A DNA stretch of 64,000 bases from NCBI RefSeq assembly GCF_029852145.1, contig NC_079976.1, forward strand, positions 4,836,001 to 4,900,000. Direction: 5' to 3'. The stretch's first letter is position 1, and each line of letters opens with the position of its first letter. Source of the stretch: Microplitis mediator (Eukaryota; Arthropoda; Insecta; Hymenoptera; Braconidae). Shown here in pieces: positions 12,701 through 24,700 of this stretch. The notes beneath the pieces were generated by a model that worked only from the letters and a program-made list of their open reading frames with translations, searched no databases and was not told where the DNA came from. The position numbers and the translations under genes are program-made.

Positions 12701-15700
12701 ATAGACGACGAGGAAGACTTCGAGGAAGTCGACGAGAAAGACAACAAGAAAGTCGACGAGACAGTCGACCAGGAAGACGACGAGGAAGACGTCGAGGAAG
12801 ATGTCGAGGAAGACTACGTGGAAGAATATATAAAATTAACTATCCTTCACATGTCGCTATACTTGGATGATCCTGAATTTTTCGACTATCTGGTAGACAA
12901 CAATGCAGACTTACACAAAAGTACAAAACACTTTGGACCGATTCTCCACTGCTGTATTATGAAGGGAGCAAACTATCATTTTCAAAAATTAGTCGATGCA
13001 AATGTGGAAGAAAATCTTCGGGCATATATTCCACAGATATCCTGCTCTTGCACACCCACAGAGCTGGCAGTTTTGTGTGCCGATAACAAAGCTATTGAGT
13101 TTCTTATTATAGAAGCAGGATGCAGCGCCTTTCTTGATGATTCTTATGGTTGCACAACACTGCTAAATATTGCAGCCTATTATGGACATAACAATATTAT
13201 AATATTTCTTCTGAAACTCATGTGCAATGTTAATTTAGTAAGTCGCACTAGATACCACAGTGTGTCACCTTTACTTGCTGCCGTTGGTTCGCCGCATGCT
13301 GATGCGGAGTCTGTTAAAACTTTATTGTATTACCCTGGGATTGATATCAATATAGTTAATGATGAAGGAAGATCTGCTCTTCACGAATTTTTTTTTTACA
13401 GAAACAATGGAAATTTACAAGTTTTACGTTATCTTCTGATCGCTGGTATTAATGTTAACGTTGTTGACAACGATGGACTTTTACCGATGAATGAATGGGG
13501 TTGGTATCGCAATCAAAATTATCTTTCAGCTTGGATTGTTTTTATAAAGCACCTTGTCAAATTAAGAGCTGCTGGTATATATGTTTGTGACGCATATTCA
13601 GAAGCTATGGATAACATATGTTGTGATATTTTGCGAGTGAACTATTTGGGAGATGTTTTAAGAATGATACAAACGCTAATTCCTGGAACTCAATCAAGTT
13701 ACTACGAATTATTATTATTGAACTTCGATCCTCAACATAAATCAACTTTACCTCACAGCAATATTGATTTTTATGCTATTACAAAATATGATTTGAGAAA
13801 AAAATTTCCATACTACGCAGAGTCACTTATATATCGTTTAAGTCTAATAGCGATAGCTCAAAAAAAGATGGAAGCTTTTGAAGTATTCCCCGAAGACAAA
13901 CCGCCCATTTTTACAACTTGACTGGTGTTTTTAATTGTCAATTTTTTTTTTATAACTGAATTTTTTGTAATTTTCATTAAGAAATGGAAGAAATACTGCT
14001 TTTGAACCTTTTAAAATATTTTTTTTTCTGAATACACTTTACCTGTCGCCATATTATATGAGAATGTATTCTATTGTAAAGCTCATAAATTTTAATAAAT
14101 AATGCAGGTATACTGAGAAATATGTTAATTAAATCGATTCTTTTGTCAACCAATGATCTTGTTTTATTGCAGTTTCCTTTTTTAAAATTTTTAAAACCGT
14201 AATAAATTATCAAAAAGCCTATTTTACTTCGACTGCCAAAGATTTTGCAGGAAATATTTACGAAATACTGTCTCAAGAATAAATATCATCATATTTTTTC
14301 ACTGCGTCCATTATAAATATCACCAATAATAAAATTTTGAAAATAACAAATGGCTTCAGTTTGACAATCTCTCAATCTAGCTTACGACAAAGAACCAACA
14401 TAATTAATCATTGATAATATATAACAAAATAAGTTATATGTATAGATTTATCAGCAAAATCATCAGTTACAGTACGCCAAGATTAGATTCTAATGATTAC
14501 ATTGTGACTCAAACATTTCCCGATTGGCGCAAGCAATGCGGAAGACTTTGGAGAGAGTTCATGTACCTCGCAAATGCTCGTACAAGCCGATTTATCTTTA
14601 TACATTATTATACTATGGTACAGATTTGTCCCAGACGCATAGACCACTCACGGCTATTCGTTATATATACGGATTTATACCACTACATTTAAAATGAGGT
14701 GCTCTATGGCTATAACATTAAACCAAATAATTTATGCATGTCAGTGACTCTTCAAGTTTTGTCTTCCGGGTATTTTCTCACTGTCTATTATTTTATGTAA
14801 AATAACATGTATTTAATTTTAAATCACTCATTATGAAAACTAATAAAATACATTAGCACTGTAATTTATAAAAATCAGTGTGCAATTAAATTATTTATAG
14901 TTTGTTACCTTTGGACTTGAAGAGCTGCGGATTTCAACGAGAAAACGTGTCCTCGTACCAACTTTAACAGCCAAGTCGGTAAGCCTTCGTACAAATATCG
15001 GCGGTTCGCCCTCTTCAGGGTCATCAGCAGTATCGCGAATATTCATTCGTATTTTTTTTCGTCCTCCTTCTTTATTGATATCCTTATTTTCACTCAATGG
15101 ATAATTTGTTGATTGCAATTTTTTAGCGACTAATGAGTAGTGACCGGTGTCGTCCTTCTGTGATTTCTTCAACGTTAATTGGATTACATTTCCACGTGTT
15201 TTCACACTGTAACGATCGGAGGGTATCAAATTATCTCCACGAAATCTGAAACATTTTTTAATTAAATTAAATAATTTATGACGTCATCATTATTTTTAAA
15301 TTACTAGTACTAGTGTAATTTAAAATTTAAAAAATTTTGTAACGGAGTAAGTGATTTATTGATTATTGATCATTTAAGTTTATATATTTATATATATGTG
15401 TATAGTTAAGAAACACGAGGTTGCAGCATCGCAAGCAAACATTAATTTTGAATTCCCCTCAATCCCTTGGCCCGTGATCGTGATATTTCGAGCGCAGTGG
15501 TGATCTAGCTACTCGTTCATCCATCGTCTGCTAGTCTAATGTGTACAGTTGTGTTCTATACACACAGCACACAACACTAAGAATTTTGGTTGCCGGTAAA
15601 GAAAATCATCCAGGGATCAACGCCAACGCGTATATACTCTTGTAGAGCAACGTGTCATTGTCTACCCTTGAATGAAGATAATTATTCTTTCAACATACAT

Positions 15701-18700
15701 ATCAATATATCTTCATCAAACGTAAAGTAATTCTATATATATTAAATTACTATTAACGAAAAATAAAAATATAAAAAGTACCAGTTTTTATTTATAAATA
15801 TATAGTGTTAAATAAATTTGTCTACACTTTAATAAAGTCATAAATCTTTTTTCAACATCAAAAGATTATATTTTTTTTGTCAAGGGATGTCAGTAAATAA
15901 ATCAAGTTTTAAAAAATTTAATTAAAAATTGTTATTTAAATATTTCAGGTTAAATAAATATTATTTAATAATAATAAAAAGAAGAAGAAGAAGAAATCAT
16001 ACCGAAATTTAGTTGAATCCAAACTAAATCCTGTCACCTTTTGATTTTTATTCTGTTTTTCACACTTACAGCATTGACTCCCCATATCAACGACTCGGTT
16101 CTTTCGTCAATTGACTCGACAATCATTCGATTTATCAAAAAAATAAAACTAACCAGGTGATTCATTTGCACTACTCATTATCACACTGTCTTCATTTTAA
16201 TTTAAATATTTATTCCATTATTTATTTGATACAAAGAAAATCTCTTGTCCAATTATATAATAGGTGGGTATATTATTTTCTGTGTAAACTATTTATTAAA
16301 AATGTTAATTATGGTGTTACTGCCAGTGTTACGCGAATTATTTAATAGTTTTAGAAGATATCAGCCGGCCTCGTCGCCCCCGCTTGACTGTCAGTCAATC
16401 GGTTGCTTCGCGCCAGCGTACTACTGCGCACACACGCCCACACATTTAAATAAGAACAAGACCGCCCAGTTAGTTGACATAACGAAGATGTCAAGGCAAG
16501 TAAAATAAAGGGAGGAATGAGAATTAAATAATAGGCAAAGTAATTTTTAAAAAATAAATTGCGAAGAAGTGTTACGGAGTTGAGGGTGCAGAGATGGAGG
16601 ATGAAAAAAATATTTAAAAAAAAATGATAAAAGGATGATAATGATGACCAGCGACCTGGCTCAGTCACAACTAAAAATTCCTCATCTCCTAGAGCATCTA
16701 TCCCGGGTGCTCTCCTTCTCGGCAGAAAAGTAGAGGGGCAGGTCTTCGCTCTTCAGCTACCAGCATGAAGAATAGATAACAGGAGACCGAACGGTATAGG
16801 CGATTCGTCCGTTTCTACGTCCTCAAAAAAGTGTAGAGATCATAGTTCTTATTTTCGCCACTAGCAGCAGTCCGAACTCCAACGTACTGAATTATTATTA
16901 TTATTTTAGATTGAAACTGATAGTTGATAATTTCTGCCATTGTTCAATTTGTGATATAAAAATTGTTTTTTTTTATAAACAATTGAAATAATGGGACGGT
17001 GTTGTGTAGTAAATGGTTGTTTAAGTGGTCGTAAAGTGCAAGAAGACAAAAATATTTTACATTTACGAAAACATCGCTTATTCAAAGTGCCAAAGGTAAG
17101 TAACCTCAAAAAAAAATTACGCCAATTTATTTTCAATTATTTTGTTAATCATTTTTTTCTCAAAAAAAGAAGCCAGACTTACTGGAAAAATGGAGCACAG
17201 CAATTGGCCAAGAGTTGAAATCAACAAACTGTGTTTGTGAATTACATTTTAAAAAAACTGATATTATTAAGTTAGATAGCACAACGTTACCAGATGGAAA
17301 TGTTTTTGTATCTGACAGGTGCAGAGCTACAATAAAACCAGGTGCAATACCTCACTTAAATGTAAATCAATGTTATGATAGTGGCTGCGATAATGATAAT
17401 TTATCAGTTATCAATTCTATGGACATTGTTGATGACGAAGTCAACGTTGATGTCCTTCAAGAAAATAATTCCTTATTAATACAGCCTGTTGTCAATAATT
17501 TAGAAAATGTAAACGCTATAAAATATGCTGATCTTTTTTGGCAAGATTATATTTTAACTACTTCTATCGTAGATGATCCTATATTATTGAATAATGTTGT
17601 TGATAATGAAAATAGGAGTAATATAAACAATAATGGCATGAGTAGTGTTCATTACCCAAGTGATAATTCTGTATCAAACAGTGAAAGTGTCTTATTAATT
17701 TCTGGAAATTGTAATGTAGAACTTAAAAATAATAATGATCAGCAGTTATCTGTACATGATATTTATAATGCATTAGAAGTGAAACCTTTACCAAGGAATT
17801 GGAGTTGGACGTTTGATCATAACCAAACTATAATACTATCGTATTTAGATTCAACTTGTTTCAAACTTAAATGTCATCTAAAAATAAAAAACGATTTAAC
17901 AGTTACAGTAAGTTATTTCAATTTATTATTAGAAAGTTTTAAAACAGCCGTATTATTTTACTAACTTTTATATTTTATTTTCTAGATTGTAAATGCGTGT
18001 ACAGACGTATGTATCGATTTATCTGAAGAAATTCCACAAATCGAAACTGTTTGGGAAATTTTAAATAAAGCTGAAAATTATTATTTTTGCAGTGGAACCG
18101 GATATAATGAAAACAAGTAATCTTATTTGTTGTTTAATAAATTTTTATTTAATGGATTCATTATGAAATACAGCCAAATTTTGAAGCCATTAAATAAAAA
18201 ATTTTTTTAATTTTAAGAGTTTCATCTGGTTGTAAAGGTATTCTGTCATCTGATGAATATAAGAAAAAAATGCCACTATACCGATGCATTGCTTGTCGAC
18301 AAGCAAGACAAAATATACAAAACCGGAATAATAAACAAAGTAAAGATTTTAAGGGATTATATAATAGTAAAAAGATTGAATTGGTTTTAGAGAAAAAAAA
18401 AATAAGACGTCTCAGTGAAAAGGTATATCAATTGTTTGTATTTGTCTCATTAATATTATGTTGAAATGTTAATTTCCAAGAAATAGATGTTTTTTATCTG
18501 ATAACATCTTAGAACTAAAATTTTATGACTATTGATTTCGCAGTGGTTAAATTCTTCTATTGATAATTACTGTTGGCTTAATTGTTTTTTTATAAATCAT
18601 AAATAAAAACTTTAGAGTCTTAAGAAATTTGTATGAATAATTTTAAGTAATTTAACATGTAAATCTGACATTGCTATAATATCTATATCAGGATTTAAAT

Positions 18701-21700
18701 GCTTTGTTATCATCAAAAAATTTTAACATTAATAATTTTCCTTTTATTACAATCTTTTGTGTCTCACTCTTGCACTCTAGCAATCATATAATTCTTTAGT
18801 TGTCGTTGTCTTTAAATTGTTTTCAGGTTTTTATATACATCTATCTAATGTTTTTCTTAAACAAAGTACAAAACACTGCAACTTCATTATACATGTTATT
18901 GGTAATCATTTCGTAAAAAGTACACATTATAGAAGATTCAATATTTATCCGAAATGTCGATTTTAAACTCAATATATTGTCGCAAACATAAATTAAGTTT
19001 AATGTTCAATGAAAAATAAGTCGCATATTTCAGCTTTTTCAGTTAATTCGATCATGCTCGCTAATTTTTTTTATCATTGATATTTTTTAATAATATTGTT
19101 ATTGATAAAAATTTGAGCATTATTCTAGTTTTATAATTCGTTAATATTTGGTTGTTAAGATACTTGACTTTCCTTAATTTAGAATGAAACTTTAAAAAGT
19201 AATCTTTTGAAAATGAAAGACGATTGTGCCGCTTTAGAAGAAACAACATTATTAAAAAAAATTTCGGATTTACCACTTCTACAGCAAGAAGCTGTGCGTA
19301 CTTGTTTCAATGCGGCGAAAGCGACTAACGCTAAACAGCGCCGATATTCGACTGAGTGGGTATACGAATGTCTCTTAATGCGAATTAAAGGCAGTGCATT
19401 ATATGATCAGATTCGAAAAAAAGAAATTCTTCCGCTTCCTTGTAAAGACACTTTGAATCGGTATATTCAAAAACTAGATAGCGCGTTCGGTTTCCCTAAA
19501 GCCGTCTTCGACACACTAAAACTTAAAGGTTCACGTATGGAAGAGTATCAAAAACGGGGTATTATAGCCATCACATTACACAAAATTCATGCGGGATTGT
19601 ATCTAACAAATACCTTCAGCATTTTGTTTCAAGTATTACTAATCACAGTTTGATAATTGCTTTATAGCCATTTCATCAACAAAGTTGGAGTTTACTATTA
19701 AAAAAACAATATTTCCTGAAGTATCACACGTCTCCTTTTCTTCACTTTCCTGTGCTTTACTTAATCAATGTATACTTTCTCTTGCTGATGTTTCTTTATA
19801 TAATCTGAAAATATTTTTTTATTCATACTAAAGCTTACATTAACTCATATATGATATATATTTTAATTTAAAAGCTTGTAAACTTACACGAAATCTATAT
19901 AACTTATGAGTCAGTAAACGGTAGAAACTTCTTCTCATTCGAAAATTGCTTATCAAAATCTGCAATAAATGGGCGCTTGGATTGCTCTAGTGTTTGGATT
20001 TGTTATGTATTAACCAAATATTTTTTTCTCAGGATCTTTGCTACTTGATGAAATTGGTTTGAGTGAAGGGATTGCATTAAATCGCAAAACATTAAAATTA
20101 GATGGTTTTGTGAATTTAGGAGATTATACTCCAGATCATCTTAAAAGCACCCCAGCTGACCATGCACTAGTGTTTATGTTCCAACCTTTTCAAGGTCACT
20201 GGGTCCAAGTAGTCGGGCAATTTTTTAGCAAAAATGCTGTGACTGGTGATATTCTGCACAAATTGATTATTGAGTGTGTGATATTGCTCGAAAAAGCTGG
20301 TTATTATGTTGATGCGATTATTTGTGACGGAGCCCAATGGAATCGTGGTGCGTGGAAATTATTTGGAATATCTGATGGTCAATGTAGTTGTGAGCATCCT
20401 TATGATTTTGGACGCCGGCTTTGGTTTATTTCTGATTTTCCACATTTACTGAAGTGTCTTCGAAATAAAATTTTGGAAAAATTACAATTTTGGGTAGGAT
20501 ATCTACCCTCGCATTTTTGAATCACGGTGGAAACACGGTGGGTTTGTTCCATTTTACCACTGTGATTACGCGGTGAATCTACCGTGATTCCACGGTGGGT
20601 TGCCCACTGTGTATACACGGTGTTCCCACTGTGATTACGCGGTGGATACATCGTGGAACCACGGTGGTGAAATAGCAAAAAACCACCGTGGAATCACGGT
20701 GAATGCACCGCGTAATCACAGTGGGAACACCGTGTATACACAGTGGTCAACCCACCGTGGAATCACGGTGGATACACCGCGTTATCACAGTGGATACACT
20801 GTGTATACCTGGTGGTGAAATGGAACAAACCCACCGTGTAACCACGGTGGATCCACGGTGTTTACACTTCCACGGTGTTTCCACCGTGATTCAAATCTGC
20901 GAGGGTACTTATTTGACAAAAATTATTTTACTAGAATGCTATAATTAAAAAACGTATGAATTTTGGTTGTAGACTCCAGATGGTATAGTCAAGAAATCTC
21001 ATTGGATTGCATTATTAAAATACGAAGGACATTTAAATATGAATTTGAGGATGGCTCACAATTTATCAATGCATAATGTCAATCCACAAGGCTTCGCAAA
21101 AATGAATGTACCTCTTGCTATCGAGGTAAAAATTCTTAATATTAAAGTTATCTATATTATTGACGGTTACGCTCAGGTTAATTTTATTATGCTGCTAAAA
21201 GTAAAGTTTTATATTTATAAGAATATTTTTTGGATTTAGTTATTTTCTAAAAAAGTTCGAGCAGCGATGGAAACGCTTAAAAATGAACCAAATTGCCCGG
21301 AGTTGGAAGATAGCGACGCAACTATTGCGTTTATCACTAAAGTCGGGAATCTGATTAAAGCAATGATGTCAAGGACACCCATGGATGCTTTGAGACCTGA
21401 TGATGAGAATCTGTCTAAAAAGGTATATATTTGCCCTCACCAAAATAAACAATCGCTGACTGCTAACGAAAAAATGCTGGAATAACAATTAACTAATAAT
21501 TTAAACCGTGAAATTATACGTTTTTTTTTTGCTAATTTCATAATACATGAACATAATTATTGAGTAATTGATATTATTTTTTTTATTTTGTAGGCAATCG
21601 TTGAATTTATAAATTATTTACGTACATGGCAGTCAAAAGCAACAGAAGAAAAAGAAAAACAGAAATTTAAAGTAAAAAATGAAAAAGTAAAGAAAAGAAA

Positions 21701-24700
21701 AAGTAAAACAACAAATGATTTCGATGATATGAATTCCGATGATTTTTTTTTTGCAATTACCGCCAGTACTTTGTCAGGACTTTTAATCTCATTACAGTCG
21801 ACTTTAGAATTATTAGATTTTCTACATGACAAATGCGGTTACAGTTATTTAATGACAGCTCGTGTGACGCAGGATATGTTAGAGGTATATATAAAAATCA
21901 TAACAAATTATAAGACTAATTTTCAATTTAAATAAATGTATGAAGTTTTTAATATTGACACTTCTTTGATAGAAGTTTTTTGGGATAATCCGTAGTGCGT
22001 GCGGTAGTAATGACCATCCAGACCCCATTCTATTCGGACAAGTATTGCGCTTACTTTGTTCTTATTCTTTGGCAACTCCGCCTAAAGGATCTAATGTCAC
22101 CGCTGGTGAACTACTTGAGTCATTAATCCAAACAAAAGAATCTTTAGCTGCTGCTGTTGCTCCTAAAAAAGATTGGTTGCAAAAAATTGACGAAATAATT
22201 GAAAACGGTTGCTCTGACGAGATATGCGCTGCTGAAAATGAAACTGAAAGTTCAGGTTACGTTGATAGTGTCACTGATAATGATTGTTCTATGAATTATG
22301 ACCACTTATTCATTGATGATGACGATGATGATGATGATAATAATGATGATAATGATGATGATGATGATGATGATGAAGAAACAGAAAAAGATGCAAAAAA
22401 AAAAGAAATTGAACATGAACATTTACCAGATCCTCGATTGCAACACGATTATGATGTAGCTTATAGCAGCGAGTATGTAATTTCTTACATTGCTGGATAT
22501 ATAGCTAGGAAAATGAATAGATTCTCCAAATGTTTTGATTGTGTTCAATGTATGCAATCAAATAACCCAAGTGAGCGCGATAAATATATCAAAATTATGA
22601 GTGACGGCTACTTGATTTATCCTAGTGAAAATCTATTTGTTCTCATAGAACATTTAGAGAGAATAGTATTGACCACCGTTGGTACTAAGACCATTACTAT
22701 TGATACTATGTATCAAATTGCTAATGATCTTTCTAAATCAGAAATTCCTGCTTTAGTAGGATGTGATGAACATAAAAAAAAATTAACTAGGACCATTATT
22801 AATAATTTTTTGATTATGCGTGGACACTTTTTGGCAAAATCCTATAATAACAGAAATTGTGAAAAAAAAATGAAAACCAAAAGAAATCGAAAAAATGCCA
22901 AATTACTCTAGCTCAATAAATTTTTACTGTTTTTATTAATTTTATTCATAATTCATAAATTTGTAATTGTTTTAAAATATTAAAATTAAAATTATGTTTT
23001 TTATATGTGACTTGACTCTGTATGAATCATTTAAGTTTTGTTTCAAATTAAATAATACAAACAATTATGATTTTTTTATTTTTGTTACTAATTTCTTTTT
23101 AGTAAAATTTAAAACCGATGTAATTTAAATGAACTATAAGTAATTAGTTTTGATTAATCATTATTTTTATATATATTCAGCATACTCTTATCAAATATGA
23201 GAGATTATAATTTAACTGTAATTACTAATTTTTTACTGATACTTTAAATAACTGATTTAGTTGATCGATTATTTATTTATTACAGATAGTTTAACTTATT
23301 TATTTTGAATTTCATAAATTATAGAGTTTAGGTTTTGATGTAATACTTAGGTGGGAGCCCAATGCCATACTCTATAATCTAGCAATCTACTTTTTTATTT
23401 CTTAATAAATTTTCATTTGTTGAAGAGAAATACTGTGCACATGCAACAAAAATAGTACTGTTCGGTATTTCAGTGCTAAAGGAAAAAGGTACAACTGCTC
23501 TGATAAATTATTATTTGTTCTTAAATTGTGTTTTATAATTATTGGAAATAATTTATAACTATTTCAATTATATAATTATATCTAAATTATCGATGACATT
23601 TTCCATTTATTGGAAATTTTATTTCTCTAGCAATTGATTCGACTGTGATCTGGCGCCAACGTTTAAATTCAGTACACTGCTGATGAAAGCGCCACCTTGT
23701 GCTGAAAAATAGTTACACCAATTTATGGACGCTCATTTAACATTACGTTCGGTCTCCTGTTATCTATTCTTCATGGCTACCAGTTTCAATCACAGCGATC
23801 TTAGATTCAACGATTCGAATTTAGACGCGACGACACCAGCTCAGAAACGTCATACGAGTCTCCTCCCTTTCGTAATCATCTTTCATCTCTTTTTATTGCT
23901 TTTTAACTTCTTAAAACTGTCTCATTTTCTTCATCTTCGTCTTATTTTTTATCTTCTCATTCTTTTTTATCGTCATCACCGTCTGGCTTAGCCTCTTTTC
24001 TTCATTGGCATTTCACGAATTGTGTCGGAGAACAAGTTGCATTGCGAGTTTTAACGGAATGCATATAAGATTAGTAAGGTCATTACAATAAATCATGTTA
24101 AATTTAACTGATATTTAATAGAGTATAACTCTAGTGTATTATTACATTGGCTTAAGCAAAATTTGTTAATTTTCTTGTTAGACTTACAGTAAAAAGTGTT
24201 GACAATCTCGTGACTCTTCGGGCTTCAATTTTAACTCGACAGTTACATCTTCCCCAACGAGTGCGCTCACAACTATTTCCTCGTCCTCCCATTTCTTCTC
24301 GTCACCAGATTTCTTCCCGCCTAATAATAAATATGCGTATAATTATTTTTCTGTTTATTTATTGGCTAAAAAAATAAAAAAAAATTTTTTATACATAAAT
24401 AATTGCAATTAAAATTAATAAGATTGACAGGTGGTGTAAAAAATTCTTTACACAAGAATGTCCTCGACAAGCTAGTCGTCAAGTTCGACTCGCCGGCAAT
24501 CTAAAAATATCATTTAAATGACCCACCGCAGCTAAAACGCGTGCTCATACGTCGCCAGCGCGAATGAGTACGAGAATCCAGGTATTTGACGGTTTAATAA
24601 TTCACCCTTCTGGCAAAAATGATATTTATACCGTTTTAAAGCAGGCAAAATACTTTTTTATATATGTATATGTATAAACATAATATAAATATATATAGAC

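Larger units (their letters stand above)
16764..23775 (+). mobile_element. Complete P-superfamily DNA transposon, 7012 bp
   Basis: The element is bounded by perfect 30-bp terminal inverted repeats (16764-16793 and 23746-23775) starting CATGAAGAATAGATAACAGG. This resembles the CATGA start of the Drosophila P element. An 8-bp duplication GCTACCAG flanks both ends. Shorter inverted repeats lie about 100-120 bp inside each end, as in canonical P. Between them is one open ten-exon THAP-domain transposase in the plus direction. The element sits antisense within an intron of the giant muscle gene. It is more than twice the length of Drosophila P (2.9 kb) because of extra introns and longer flanks. 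Identical TIRs and duplications with an unbroken transposase suggest a young, possibly autonomous copy. A MITE has since inserted in one transposase intron. Confidence 0.95.
9880..24320 (-). other. Seven Ig domains of the giant gene, spread over six exons
   Basis: Ig1 is split by the 8.9-kb intron (24188/15245): one half holds GEDVTVELKLKPEES, the other DDTGHYSLVAKK. Ig2 is split at 14909/11735, giving SSSSPK joined to VTWHRNDQPI. Ig3 is in 11735-11304, Ig4 in 11206-10849 and Ig5 in 10779-10399. Ig6 is split at 10399/10329 and Ig7 lies in the giant exon. Ig3, 5 and 7 form one subfamily, sharing a GDV/GDI stretch and a C-x-C-x-A-x-N-C-M-G end. Ig2, 4 and 6 form another with a WxC strand. This alternation suggests duplication of a two-domain unit. 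Confidence 0.8.

Noticed and set aside
16351..16668. 105-residue minus-strand ORF with hydrophobic stretch
   Set aside because: Low-complexity intron translation, no splice-compatible link to neighbouring exons.
20600..20948. Short ORFs with repeated HRGITV-like peptides
   Set aside because: They are translations of the CACGGTGG foldback MITE, not genes.
16991..22911. Reading the THAP gene as a domesticated host gene
   Set aside because: Perfect terminal inverted repeats and an 8-bp duplication flank it, so it is better explained as a transposon.
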